Source of the DNA: Planctomycetaceae bacterium
GTDB lineage: Bacteria; Planctomycetota; Phycisphaerae; Phycisphaerales; SM1A02
Reading direction: 5' to 3'
Length of the DNA: 15,554 bases
Assembly: GCA_002737585.1 (NCBI GenBank)
Contig: NSIA01000194.1
Span: 1-15,554 of the forward strand
A program made the position numbers and the translations under genes. The notes under the pieces were generated by a model, which saw nothing but the letters and a program-made list of their open reading frames with translations, was not told the origin of the DNA and ran no database searches. Below are positions 1-7,958 of this stretch, piece by piece. How positions within the stretch are numbered: the stretch's first letter is position 1; each line of letters begins with the position of its first letter.

Positions 1-849
1 GGTCACGGTTTCTGCCGCCGGAGTCTCAACCGACGCATTCACTGGCTGTTGGCCAAGAAGCGGCGGAATGATTGGCGAACTGCCGAAATCCGCAGTCATT
101 GGCGTCGGTGCTGGCGCGCCAGCATCGGGCGCATTCACCGGAACTGCGACGCCCGAAGTCACGGTCGTAGTAGTGGTTTCGGTGGTCGCGGCAGTGGCAA
201 CGGGTGTTGTCACTGCAACGGCGGCAGGAGCAGGAGCAGTAGCAGTCATTGCAGTCGCGGATTCAGCAGCATTCGCCTTACGAATGAACTGCATGTTGAT
301 CCATGCTTCTGAGGTGGCTGGCACCTTGACTTTGTAGACCGATTCCTTCTCGCCAGTAGCGGTGCCCAACACGCTGAGCGTGGTGCCAGCCTCCGCGCTA
401 CCGATCTGCTTCCAACTCTTGTCCGGCGAACTACCCGCTTCTACATTGGGCGCGCGCACTTCCGTGCGTGCACTCACCGTGGCGGTGGTTCCGTCGGCCG
501 AGAGCGTGACGCGCCGATCAGCGGGGACAAACGCAAATACATCACCAAAGGCATTGCCTTCAGTCTGTACGCGTGCCCATCCGTACTCCTCCTTGAGGAC
601 TCGGACGAGGTCTCCTTGCTTCAGTTTCCCGAAGGCGTAGGCGCTTTGCGCGCTTGGTCCAGAACGGACATTGACTGCTGATCCGGTGACGACCGCCCAA
701 TAGGCGGTGCCATCCGGCACAGTGGTCACTGCCGTCGTCCCGGACTGCGGGGCGGCGAAAAGCGAGGGCGAGAGGGTTAGCAGGGTCGCCGAAGCTAGCA
801 TCGTGCCAGCGGCGCCCCGCATCCGTGCGGGTGTGCATCCTTGCAGCAT
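1..849 (-). CDS. Secreted protein with tandem bacterial SH3-like domains, N-terminal part (runs off window edge)
   Basis: The frame is open from an ATG at 849 to the window edge, giving 283 residues with no stop. The N-terminus looks like a Sec signal peptide: Arg residues at 9 and 11, then a hydrophobic stretch at about 16-32 ending LFAAPQ. Residues about 48-110 form an SH3b-type domain with the family's VNVRSGPS turn, a KQGD loop and a YGWARV strand. Residues about 125-190 look like a second, degenerate SH3-like repeat (VRAPN near its start, EAWINMQFI at its end). After residue 192 the chain becomes Ala/Thr/Pro/Val-rich low-complexity sequence, probably a periplasmic linker. Bacterial SH3 domains usually bind cell-wall peptides or act as scaffolds; the specific role here is unknown. 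Later Met codons (residues 10 and 17) could also start the protein, but a TATCCT box 6 nt upstream favours 849. The gene diverges from the TolC-like gene. Confidence 0.8.
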   Translation of the reverse strand, partial: MLQGCTPARMRGAAGTMLASATLLTLSPSLFAAPQSGTTAVTTVPDGTAYWAVVTGSAVNVRSGPSAQSAYAFGKLKQGDLVRVLKEEYGWARVQTEGNAFGDVFAFVPADRRVTLSADGTTATVSARTEVRAPNVEAGSSPDKSWKQIGSAEAGTTLSVLGTATGEKESVYKVKVPATSEAWINMQFIRKANAAESATAMTATAPAPAAVAVTTPVATAATTETTTTTVTSGVAVPVNAPDAGAPAPTPMTADFGSSPIIPPLLGQQPVNASVETPAAETVT

Positions 850-855
850 GCAAAC

Positions 856-861
856 AGGATA
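856..861 (-). promoter_or_regulatory. Putative -10 element (TATCCT) of the SH3-domain gene, leaderless-type
   Basis: On the minus strand TATCCT ends 6 nt before the ATG at 849 (spacer GTTTGC). A transcript from it would begin at or next to the start codon. No Shine-Dalgarno and no good -35 match are visible. It lies in the 36-bp divergent gap shared with the tolC-like gene. Confidence 0.4.
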
Positions 862-872
862 CCGATGCGCAC

Positions 873-878
873 TACACT
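873..878 (+). promoter_or_regulatory. Putative -10 element (TACACT) of the TolC-like gene, leaderless-type
   Basis: TACACT ends 7 nt before the ATG at 886 (spacer TCGCTAG), with no Shine-Dalgarno between. The same hexamer at the same 7-nt spacing occurs before the PfkB kinase gene at 7972. It lies 11 bp from the oppositely directed TATCCT of the SH3 gene, so the two polymerase footprints would overlap. Confidence 0.4.
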
Positions 879-885
879 TCGCTAG

Positions 886-2721
886 ATGCATTCGCCTCGC
901 ACACGCACGATTTTCACATTCATTGTTGCACCGCGTGGGCGGGCAGTGCTGGCTGCGATCGTCTTGGCGGGATCGTTGCTTGCGTTGCCCATGACCGCCG
1001 GGTGCAAGAACGCCCTCCGTCAGGATGCCGATGCCGAGTTGCAGCGAAGCCTTGATGCCACCATCGCTCGCGAGTCGGGCTCGGCGCTGAGCCCGGGCTC
1101 CGGATTCGAGGCGGTTGCCGAGTCCAGCCCGGTGTTCGAGAGCCTGAAGGGACGCCGTCAGCAACTTGATGCCATGGGACCGCAGGCCGCCAACGCGGGC
1201 GTGGGTCTGGATGTCGGGCCCGATCTTGACGGAAAGGCCCCCCGTGAGGTGATCCTGACCCTGCAGCAGGCGGTGTCGTCCTGCGTTCAGAACAACCTTG
1301 GCGTCCAACAGGCGCGCCTTGAGGAAGCAATGAGTCAGGCGGAGATCATCAAGGCCGAGGCGGTGTTCGACACGGTGCTGTTTGCCAAGGGCGGGTACCA
1401 GCGCTCCAACATTCCGCAGCCGACGGTTGACCTGGGCGGCGGGGGAGGGGGGTTCCTTCTGAACCCGGCAGCAGACAAGCGGATCGCCACCCTGGAGTCT
1501 GGCTTTGAACAGCGCTTTGCTACCGGCGGAAATCTGGCGGTCTCCACCAAGATGCAGCGCCAAGAGTTTGGCGAGCCGGATACCAATGACAGCATCTCTC
1601 CCAACCCGTCCTACCTGAACTCATTGAATTTGACGCTGAGCCAGCCGCTTCTTCGCAATTTTGGCACTGATGTCAACCTTGCAAATTTACGCGTCTCTCG
1701 GAATCAAGACCGCCGCGCGCTGCAGGGGTTGCGGCGCTCGCTCTTAGATACGGTTGCACGCACCGAGGCGCTGTATTGGCAGGTGTACGTGGCGCGCGCG
1801 CGGTTAGTGAGTGCACGCTGGTTGCTCACAGTTGGTGAGGAGGTTCGAGCGCTGTTGGAGCGACGCCGTGAATATGACACCTCACTTGCGCAGTACGCCG
1901 ACGCAGTTTCCAAGGTGGAAGATCGGCGTGCCTCCGTGATCCGCGCCGAGCGTGATCTGCAGCGCGGGGTCAATGAATTGAAGCGAGCCATGAACGATCC
2001 GCGCCTCCCGGTTGGTGGCAGCGAAACCATCGTGGTGGTTGATGTGCCCGTTGATCAAGCGATCCGTTACAGCGTGGCCGATGCCATGACTACCACGCTT
2101 GCGCAGAATCCTGGTGTGGCCATGGCGCTCCTCTCGATTGATGATGCGTCGATCGGTATTGACGTGGCTGACAACGGTCGGCTGCCGCAACTTGATCTTG
2201 AGACCAGCGGAGCGTTGTACGGGTTGAGCAGCGGATTCGGTGACTCGTGGCAGGAGCTTGGTGACAACGACTGGTTGGAGTGGGCCGTGGGAGCAACTTT
2301 CCGCCAGCCCATCGGAAATCGTGCTGCGGAAGCTGAATATCGCCAAGCGCGCTTGGCACGTTCCCGTTCGGTGATCATCTATAAGACCGCTGTGCAGTCT
2401 GCTGTTCTTGACGTCCGCAATGCATTGCAGGACGCGTTCGCTGCATATCGATTGATTGCACAAACCCGCGCGCAGCGATTGGCGGCTGCAGAAAATATGC
2501 GCGCGTTGGCGCTTGATGAGCAGAACATCGCGCAGTTGACGCCAGAGTTCCTTGCTCTGAAATTCTTCCGTCAAGATGGTCTGTCGGCAACGCAGATATC
2601 TGAAGCAATTGCACTTGCTGACTACAACATCGCGATCGCCAATCTTTACGCGGTCATGGGTACAGCACTCGAACGAAATCGAATCGAGTTGTCGCTGGTC
2701 GATGTCGTTCCTTCCAACTGA
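886..2721 (+). CDS. TolC-family outer-membrane efflux/secretion channel
   Basis: A 611-residue protein of the outer membrane efflux protein family, whose trimers form outer-membrane and periplasmic channels for export pumps or type I secretion. The N-terminus has a hydrophobic export segment (about residues 20-38) followed by Cys40 in the context MTAGC. This could be a lipoprotein site, but Thr at -3 is atypical. A predicted disordered stretch of about 75 residues precedes the two repeats typical of the family. The first, from about residue 120, includes SQPLLRNFG and a long Arg/Glu-rich helix. The second, from about 400, includes FRQPIGNRAAEAEY and further long helices, ending near YAVMGTALERN. 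Six consecutive Gly codons occur at 1435-1452. No inner-membrane pump or membrane-fusion partner is adjacent, so the substrate is unknown. Only 22 bp separate it from the Sua5-like gene, so the two are probably cotranscribed. Confidence 0.85.
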   Translation: MHSPRTRTIFTFIVAPRGRAVLAAIVLAGSLLALPMTAGCKNALRQDADAELQRSLDATIARESGSALSPGSGFEAVAESSPVFESLKGRRQQLDAMGPQAANAGVGLDVGPDLDGKAPREVILTLQQAVSSCVQNNLGVQQARLEEAMSQAEIIKAEAVFDTVLFAKGGYQRSNIPQPTVDLGGGGGGFLLNPAADKRIATLESGFEQRFATGGNLAVSTKMQRQEFGEPDTNDSISPNPSYLNSLNLTLSQPLLRNFGTDVNLANLRVSRNQDRRALQGLRRSLLDTVARTEALYWQVYVARARLVSARWLLTVGEEVRALLERRREYDTSLAQYADAVSKVEDRRASVIRAERDLQRGVNELKRAMNDPRLPVGGSETIVVVDVPVDQAIRYSVADAMTTTLAQNPGVAMALLSIDDASIGIDVADNGRLPQLDLETSGALYGLSSGFGDSWQELGDNDWLEWAVGATFRQPIGNRAAEAEYRQARLARSRSVIIYKTAVQSAVLDVRNALQDAFAAYRLIAQTRAQRLAAAENMRALALDEQNIAQLTPEFLALKFFRQDGLSATQISEAIALADYNIAIANLYAVMGTALERNRIELSLVDVVPSN

Positions 2722-2743
2722 TTGATTCGATCGCCTTTCATTC

Positions 2744-3712
2744 ATGCCCATCATTCTTGAACCAACCGATCTCTCCATTCAGCGCGCCGCCGAGGCGATG
2801 CGCGCTGGACGCGCAGTGGCATTTCCAACCGAGACGGTCTATGGGTTGGGCGCGCTGACGCACGACCCGCGCGGAATTGCCGAGGTCTACCGCATGAAGT
2901 GGCGACCGTCCAACAATCCGCTGATTGCCCATGTGCTGGACGCGCACGGCGCGAGAGAAATTGTTGAAGGTTGGGATCCCCGTTGCGATGAACTGACTTC
3001 GCGATTGTGGCCTGGGCCATTGACGTTGGTGTTGCCGCGTCGTGCAAATGTCCCGGTGGAAGCGGCGGGTGGGCGCGCCACGATTGCTGTTCGTTCGCCG
3101 AGTCATCCGGTGGCACGGCGGTTACTTCAGGAGCTGGGCGGTGAATCAATCAGCGCACCGAGTGCCAATCGATCGGGTCATGTCAGCCCGACGCTTGCGA
3201 GCCACGTCGCGGAGGACTTTGCCACTGAACTCGATCTGATGATTCTGAACGGCGGGCGCAGTGAATTCGGCCTTGAAAGCACCGTGCTTGACTTGACCAC
3301 CGCGCGACCAACGCTTCTGCGACCGGGCACCGTGACCCTGGAGTCGCTGCGACAGATTCTGGGTGATGTCGACGCGCCGGAGGTGCACGAACAAGGTGCG
3401 AGTCCTGGTACTGCGCCTCGACACTATGCGCCCCGTACGCCGGCCGCGTTGATTCCCATTAACGGTATTCGTGCTGCGCTGGCACTTGAGCAGCGTCCGT
3501 GCGCGGTGTTGTGTTTCGATCCGTCACATGTGCCCAGCCCGCACACGGGCATCACTATGCCGCGCGATCCGCACCTGTACGGGAGCACCTTGTACGACGC
3601 GCTTCGTTCGGCAGACACGCTTGGTTGCGCGCACATCCTGATTGAGATGCCACCGTCGGCCGATGGTCTCTGGCGTGCCGTTGTGGATCGCCTGCGCCGC
3701 GCCACCGCCTGA
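2744..3712 (+). CDS. sua5: L-threonylcarbamoyladenylate synthase, long (Sua5) form
   Basis: A 322-residue enzyme of the YrdC/Sua5 family. It makes threonylcarbamoyl-AMP from threonine, bicarbonate and ATP in the cytoplasm, the first step of the universal t6A modification of ANN-reading tRNAs. The YrdC core occupies about residues 10-205. It contains FPTETVYGLG near the start, the basic nucleotide-binding motif KWRPSNNPL, PGPLTLVL, SAPSANRSGH and the GLESTVLDL...LLRPG stretch. Then comes the linker typical of Sua5 proteins, SPGTAPRHYAPRTP, and a C-terminal Sua5 domain of roughly 90 residues, so this is the long form rather than short TsaC. The other t6A genes (tsaB, tsaD, tsaE) are not in the window. 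There is no Shine-Dalgarno. The gene follows the TolC-like gene closely and converges on hutU with a 29-bp gap. Confidence 0.93.
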   Translation: MPIILEPTDLSIQRAAEAMRAGRAVAFPTETVYGLGALTHDPRGIAEVYRMKWRPSNNPLIAHVLDAHGAREIVEGWDPRCDELTSRLWPGPLTLVLPRRANVPVEAAGGRATIAVRSPSHPVARRLLQELGGESISAPSANRSGHVSPTLASHVAEDFATELDLMILNGGRSEFGLESTVLDLTTARPTLLRPGTVTLESLRQILGDVDAPEVHEQGASPGTAPRHYAPRTPAALIPINGIRAALALEQRPCAVLCFDPSHVPSPHTGITMPRDPHLYGSTLYDALRSADTLGCAHILIEMPPSADGLWRAVVDRLRRATA

Positions 3713-3728
3713 ATCATTGCCTGGATCC

Positions 3729-3748
3729 GGCGTGCGAAATATCACGCC
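3729..3748. terminator. Hairpin between convergent sua5 and hutU, possible bidirectional terminator
   Basis: GGCGTG at 3729-3734 and CACGCC at 3743-3748 form a perfect 6-bp stem with an 8-nt A/T-rich loop, in the 29-bp gap between converging genes. The right arm overlaps the hutU stop codon. Neither side has a U-run, so intrinsic termination is uncertain. The position is the main argument. Confidence 0.35.
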
Positions 3749-5400
3749 ATCGGAATCTTTACGCCGAGTCGTGCCGCGCAATCCTGCGCCAACTCGTAGC
3801 CCGCGTCAGCGTGGCGGAACACGCCCATCATCGGGTCATTGGTGAGTACCCGCTCCAGGCGGCGTGCTGCATCGGGCGTGCCGTCCGCAACGATCACTTG
3901 CCCGGCATGCTGGCTGAAGCCAATTCCAACGCCGCCGCCGTGGTGAAAGCTTGTCCAACTTGCACCGCTGGCAATATTCACAGCAAAGTTCAAGATCGCC
4001 CAATCGCTTACCGCATCGGTGCCGTCCTTCATTGCCTCGGTCTCGCGGTTTGGGCTTGCCACGCTGCCGCAATCAAGATGGTCCCGGCCAATCACAATCG
4101 GTGCCTTCACCTTGCCGCTGGCTACCAACTCGTTGAACTTCAAGCCGGCCAGGTGGCGTTCGCCAAGTCCAAGCCAGCAGATCCGTGCTGGCAAGCCTTG
4201 GAACGCCACGCGCTTCTGCGCCATGCGGATCCATCGATGCAGGCCCGCATCGTTCGGGAATAGTTCCAACACTGCTTCGTCAGTGACGCGAATGTCTTCC
4301 GGGTCACCGGAGAGCACCACCCAACGGAACGGCCCGCGCCCCGTGCAGAATTGCGGACGAATGTACGCCGGCACAAATCCCGGGAATGCGAACGCATCCT
4401 GAAAGCCATGGTCAAAGGCGCGCTGACGAATGTTGTTTCCGTAGTCAAACACCTTGGAGCCAGCGCGCATGAATTGCACCATGAGTCGCACATGTGTTTC
4501 CATGCCGGCCATGGTCAGCGCTTGGTACTTCACTGGGTCTGCGGCTCGCAAAGCGTCCGCTGACTCGCGGGTCATTCCAGCGGGGTAATAGCCCTCCAGC
4601 GGATCGTGCGCACTGGTCTGATCAGTCAGCGTTTCCGGCACAATTCCGCGTTCTGAAAGCCGCTGCAGCAGGTCGATCGCATTGGCCACTACTCCCACGG
4701 AGATTCCTTCACCGCGTTTACGAAGTTCCAGCGCGCGGTCGATCGCCACATCAAGATCTTCGTACACCTCGTCCAGATACCGGTCATGTTTGCGCTTTTC
4801 CAGGCGCTCCACGCACACGTCGGCCACCAGCGCGGTGCCATCACACATGGTGATCGCCAATGGTTGCGCGCCGCCCATGCCGCCGCATCCAGCAGTCACA
4901 TTGAGCGTCCCCTTCAGCGTTCCGCCAAAGTGTTGCCGCGCGCACTCCGCAAACGTCTCATAGGTGCCTTGCAGAATTCCCTGCGTTCCAATGTAGATCC
5001 AACTTCCCGCAGTCATTTGCCCATACATCATCAGCCCGCGCGCGCACAAATCATCGAAGTGTTCTTGCGTCGCCCAGTGCGGCACCAAGTTGGAATTGGC
5101 GATCATCACCCGCGGTGCATCGGCGTGCGTGCGAACAACGCCAACCGGCTTGCCGCTTTGCACCAGCAACGTCTCATCTGCTTCTAACTTCTTCAGGCTC
5201 TCGATGATTGCATCAAAGCACTCCCAGTTACGCGCCGCCTGTCCGCGGCCTCCGTACACCACCAGGTCCTGGGGACGTTCCGCCACTTCTGGATCCAAAT
5301 TGTTCATCAGCATGCGCATGGCGGCTTCAGCGGCCCAGGTCTTGCAGGTGCGCTGGTTTCCGCGCGGGGCGCGAACGACTCGATGTGCAATGGTGGTCAT
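3742..5400 (-). CDS. hutU: Urocanate hydratase (urocanase)
   Basis: A 552-residue urocanase, close to the usual length of about 555. It hydrates urocanate to 4-imidazolone-5-propionate in the cytoplasm using tightly bound NAD+ as electrophile, the second step of histidine degradation. The family signature FQGLPARICW is present, with its conserved cysteine at residue 408. Also clear are the glycine-rich NAD-site loop GCGGMGGAQP (171-180), FCTGRGPFRW (351-360), DHLDCGSVASPNRET near 440 and the C-terminal SFHHGGGVGIGFSQH. The start at 5400 gives the standard N-terminus (RAPRG, then MLMNNLDPEVAE). No Shine-Dalgarno is visible; a TACAAT box lies 9 nt upstream. The gene follows hutH in the same direction after a 118-bp gap, long enough to carry its own promoter. 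No residue expected of an active enzyme appears to be missing. Confidence 0.97.
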   Translation of the reverse strand: MTTIAHRVVRAPRGNQRTCKTWAAEAAMRMLMNNLDPEVAERPQDLVVYGGRGQAARNWECFDAIIESLKKLEADETLLVQSGKPVGVVRTHADAPRVMIANSNLVPHWATQEHFDDLCARGLMMYGQMTAGSWIYIGTQGILQGTYETFAECARQHFGGTLKGTLNVTAGCGGMGGAQPLAITMCDGTALVADVCVERLEKRKHDRYLDEVYEDLDVAIDRALELRKRGEGISVGVVANAIDLLQRLSERGIVPETLTDQTSAHDPLEGYYPAGMTRESADALRAADPVKYQALTMAGMETHVRLMVQFMRAGSKVFDYGNNIRQRAFDHGFQDAFAFPGFVPAYIRPQFCTGRGPFRWVVLSGDPEDIRVTDEAVLELFPNDAGLHRWIRMAQKRVAFQGLPARICWLGLGERHLAGLKFNELVASGKVKAPIVIGRDHLDCGSVASPNRETEAMKDGTDAVSDWAILNFAVNIASGASWTSFHHGGGVGIGFSQHAGQVIVADGTPDAARRLERVLTNDPMMGVFRHADAGYELAQDCAARLGVKIPMA

Positions 5401-5409
5401 GGCGGTGCG

Positions 5410-5415
5410 ATTGTA
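5410..5415 (-). promoter_or_regulatory. Putative -10 element (TACAAT) of hutU, leaderless-type
   Basis: On the minus strand TACAAT, one base from the sigma-70 consensus, ends 9 nt before the hutU ATG, in the hutH-hutU gap. No Shine-Dalgarno lies between. It suggests that hutU can be transcribed on its own, with little or no leader. No convincing -35 box was found at the usual spacing. Confidence 0.4.
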
Positions 5416-5518
5416 GGCACGAAAGCCAACATATTGACAGCCATTGCCCCGTGCAATTCAAGTTCCGGCTCGGCAAACAATCGCCACCCGCGCCCCGGCA
5501 GCACGCGGCGCGCCTATT

Positions 5519-7078
5519 TCAAGCCTCCACGAACGCGCGCGCCTTCACCAGCTGCGCCACTTGCAGGATGTCCGGCGCCGGTGATCGATCGCCTTCCAGC
5601 CGCGGCACATGGCGACGCACTTCGGCATGCAGCGCTTCAACGCCCGCGCCTGATCGCAACGGCCGCTGGTATTCCAATCCTTCGCACATGACCAACAGTT
5701 CAATGGCAATCACATCAGTGGCAAGTCGAACCGCTGCGCGCAAATGATTGGCGCTGGTGGCGCCCATCGAGTTGTAGTCTTCGATCCCCGCGCTGGTGAC
5801 CACGTTGTGCGCGCTGGCCGGATGTGCAAGCACTTGCAATTCATTGCAACACGCTGCTGCCGTGTACTGCGCAATCATGTAACCACTATTGACGCCCGGA
5901 TTGCTGCTCAAGTATGGACGCACCGGATTCTGTGGATCGTTCGCCGCCAAGATCCAGAAGGTACGGCGTTCGGAAATTCCTGCAACGGTCACCAGTGCCA
6001 ACTTTGCAGCATCAAGTGCCAGCGCCAGCGGCATTCCGTGAAAGTTCCCGCCCGAGAGAATGTCTGCCCGACCAGCTTCGGTGGTGCTTGCAAACACCAA
6101 CGGATTGTCAGTCACTCCGCCGAGTTCCCGCTCAATCACTCCGCGCGACCACAGCATGGAATCAAGCGCGGCGCCTAATACTTGCGGGCTGCAGCGGAAC
6201 GAATACGGATCCTGCACGCGCGGATCATCCTGCGCGTGCGCAGGCAAAATGGTGCTTCCCTGCAGTTGGTCCAGTACCGCCGCCGCTACCGCTTGTTGCC
6301 CCGGCTGATTGCGTGCAGCATGAATGCGCGGATCAAGGAACGCGTCGGTGGCGCGGCAGGCATCAATGGCAAGCGCAGTTGTCCGCATGGCTGCTTGCAA
6401 GAGCGCTTCCATGTCATGCATCGCAAGCGCACCGATCGCGCACATGTAGTGCGTCCCGTTGATGAGCGCCAATCCTTCCTTGGCAGCAAGTGGCACGGGG
6501 CGCAGATTTACAGCACTCAGTGCATCGCGCCCCGACATGCGTTGCCCGCCAAGCATCGCTTCGCCTTCACCAAGGAACACCAGCGCCAAGTGTGCGAGCG
6601 GGGCAAGGTCACCTGATGCACCAACGGAACCACGGCTCGGTACCACCGGGTGAACGCCTGCGTTCAACATGCTGACGATCAACTCCACCAATTCAGGACG
6701 GACCGCGCTGCGTGCGCGACAGAGACTGGCGGACAAGATCACCATCATGCCGCGCACGACTTCTTCGTCAGCAGCGTCACCGACGCCGGCGGCATGGCTG
6801 CGCACCAAATTTGCTTGTAAGTCATTCAGATCCTTGTCAGCCACGCGAACGCGCGACAGCGAACCGAACCCTGTATTGATTCCATAGAGTGCTTCCCCTT
6901 CAGCCATGCGCCGCTCCAGCGCAGCACGCGCGCCGGCCATGGAGTTGCGCGCCTCCGGGCTGATGCGCACCGGCTGGCGGTTGCGCGCCACGGCCGCAAC
7001 CTGCTTAATAGTGAGGGGCGAACCATCAAGGATCACGGCATCCTTGGCGTTGGGACGGTCGGGGGAGACACTTGGCAT
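5519..7078 (-). CDS. hutH: Histidine ammonia-lyase (histidase)
   Basis: A 519-residue enzyme of the aromatic amino acid lyase family that deaminates L-histidine to trans-urocanate and ammonia, the first step of histidine use. The Ala-Ser-Gly triplet that cyclises to the MIO electrophile is at 154-156 within GSVGASGDLAPLAH. The catalytic tyrosine loop YGINTGFG begins at residue 65. Other family segments are NGTHYM, TDNPLVF, SGGNFHG and SAGIEDYNSMG. The ATG at 7078 was chosen over an in-frame ATG at 7138 for three reasons: the shorter form has the usual length, a TATCTT box lies 8 nt upstream of it, and the longer form would overlap the start of the divergent membrane-protein gene. It is followed by hutU; imidazolonepropionase (hutI) and later steps are not in the window. 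Identification is secure because of the MIO motif and overall match. Confidence 0.96.
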   Translation of the reverse strand: MPSVSPDRPNAKDAVILDGSPLTIKQVAAVARNRQPVRISPEARNSMAGARAALERRMAEGEALYGINTGFGSLSRVRVADKDLNDLQANLVRSHAAGVGDAADEEVVRGMMVILSASLCRARSAVRPELVELIVSMLNAGVHPVVPSRGSVGASGDLAPLAHLALVFLGEGEAMLGGQRMSGRDALSAVNLRPVPLAAKEGLALINGTHYMCAIGALAMHDMEALLQAAMRTTALAIDACRATDAFLDPRIHAARNQPGQQAVAAAVLDQLQGSTILPAHAQDDPRVQDPYSFRCSPQVLGAALDSMLWSRGVIERELGGVTDNPLVFASTTEAGRADILSGGNFHGMPLALALDAAKLALVTVAGISERRTFWILAANDPQNPVRPYLSSNPGVNSGYMIAQYTAAACCNELQVLAHPASAHNVVTSAGIEDYNSMGATSANHLRAAVRLATDVIAIELLVMCEGLEYQRPLRSGAGVEALHAEVRRHVPRLEGDRSPAPDILQVAQLVKARAFVEA

Positions 7079-7086
7079 CAGGTGCA

Positions 7087-7092
7087 AAGATA
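7087..7092 (-). promoter_or_regulatory. Putative -10 element (TATCTT) of hutH, leaderless-type
   Basis: On the minus strand TATCTT ends 8 nt before the hutH ATG at 7078 (spacer TGCACCTG), with no Shine-Dalgarno. It sits in the 58-bp gap separating hutH from the divergent membrane-protein gene. No repressor operator was recognised there. Confidence 0.38.
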
Positions 7093-7136
7093 CGCAGGGC
7101 TTGCGTCCGCCGCGCGGGGCGGGTACGACTGTCGCC

Positions 7137-7952
7137 ATGCAGAACCCGTTCGCGCGCTACTCGGTCCTATTTCTTGGCATTGCAGCGTGCATTCTTGTCA
7201 TGCTGCCGGTTCTGCCGTTCTTGGCCAGCCCCCGCGGCGTGGCTGGCCCCACCTGCACCGACGCGGTCCATCCAGCAACCGCCGCGCTCGCTCTCGGCCT
7301 TGGATCGGCAGTGTGTTGTGCCATCGCGTGCGTCGTTGGTCGGCTGATCAATGCTGCCGTTGGACTCTTCGTCCTCGGCTGTGGGCTCGCCGTGATTTCC
7401 GGTCAATCGGGCACGATTCTTGATGCCGCGTTCGACGGCGACTCACTTCTACCGATCGCCTTTGAAACCCTCGCGTGGTCAGGCGCCGTACTGTTGATGT
7501 CGGTCATCGTCTTCCGCGTGTCCGGCCCGCTCTTAGATCTCCCTGCACGCACGAAGGGCGGGGCGTTCATTCATGAAGTCTTCAATTCTGACGCTGGCCG
7601 CGCATTGGCAGCGGGGGTCCTTGCGGTGGCCGCCATGTACCTCCTCTCGCGCACGGAACTCAAGGGTCAGGCGATCGGCGCTGCCGTCCTCGGCGGCGTT
7701 GCCACTGCGTTCCTCGGTCGGCGCTTGGTTGGCGATTCTCAGCCGATTCTCCTGATGGCTACGCCGGTCTTTGCGATTGGGATTGCGCAGCTCTTCACCG
7801 CCTACACCCTGAAAGCGCCACTGGATCAAGTGGTGGTGCAGCGCGGGCTTCCGGGTTGGTCAATGGCCATGCCCGTGGATATTGCCGCCGGCACCCTGAT
7901 TGGCATTCCCATGGGTCTTGGGTGGACCAAGCCCGCTGAAACCGACGAGTGA
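7137..7952 (+). CDS. Polytopic inner-membrane protein of unknown function
   Basis: A 271-residue, strongly hydrophobic protein that I do not recognise. About seven membrane segments can be read, near residues 9-30, 45-66, 70-88, 107-127, 155-172, 180-196 and 203-222, with a possible further short one near 248-262. A loop with TCTDAVHP follows the first segment. Arg pairs (GRRLVG) and an acidic C-terminal tail (KPAETDE) may be cytoplasmic. No transporter or enzyme signature was seen. The ATG at 7137 was chosen because it opens directly onto a typical first membrane helix; an in-frame start at 6906 would lie deep inside hutH. No Shine-Dalgarno is present, and upstream TACGAC is only a poor -10 match. 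It is the first of four plus-strand genes with gaps of 19 bp, 14 bp and a 4-nt overlap, so it may act with the kinase, peptidase and MurQ fusion. Confidence 0.7.
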   Translation: MQNPFARYSVLFLGIAACILVMLPVLPFLASPRGVAGPTCTDAVHPATAALALGLGSAVCCAIACVVGRLINAAVGLFVLGCGLAVISGQSGTILDAAFDGDSLLPIAFETLAWSGAVLLMSVIVFRVSGPLLDLPARTKGGAFIHEVFNSDAGRALAAGVLAVAAMYLLSRTELKGQAIGAAVLGGVATAFLGRRLVGDSQPILLMATPVFAIGIAQLFTAYTLKAPLDQVVVQRGLPGWSMAMPVDIAAGTLIGIPMGLGWTKPAETDE

Positions 7953-7958
7953 CCTGCG

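Noticed and set aside
1434..1452. G-rich run within the TolC-like gene, considered as a phase-variation tract or G-quadruplex.
   Set aside because: The longest homopolymer is only G6, interrupted by C and A, and it codes for a glycine stretch. There are only three runs of three or more G, so a stable quadruplex or a slippage switch is not convincing.
1882..2778. A long open frame (298 codons) on the minus strand, antisense to the TolC-like gene.
   Set aside because: It has no recognisable domain, is rich in Cys, His and Arg as expected of antisense frames, and lies wholly opposite a well-supported gene.
3811..5187. Several open frames on the plus strand opposite hutU.
   Set aside because: hutU is complete and highly conserved on the minus strand; the plus-strand frames show no family motif.
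5488..5508. CCGCG/CGCGG inverted repeat in the hutH-hutU gap, considered as an attenuator or terminator.
   Set aside because: The stem has only 5 bp in a GC-rich background, with an 11-nt loop and no U-tract.
6906..7136. In-frame upstream extension of the membrane protein to an ATG at 6906.
   Set aside because: It would add 77 residues of non-membrane sequence antisense to hutH; the ATG at 7137 starts directly before the first membrane helix.
7079..7138. A longer hutH beginning at the ATG at 7138.
   Set aside because: It would add 20 residues beyond the family's usual N-terminus and overlap the start codon of the divergent gene; the ATG at 7078 has the -10-like box at leaderless distance.
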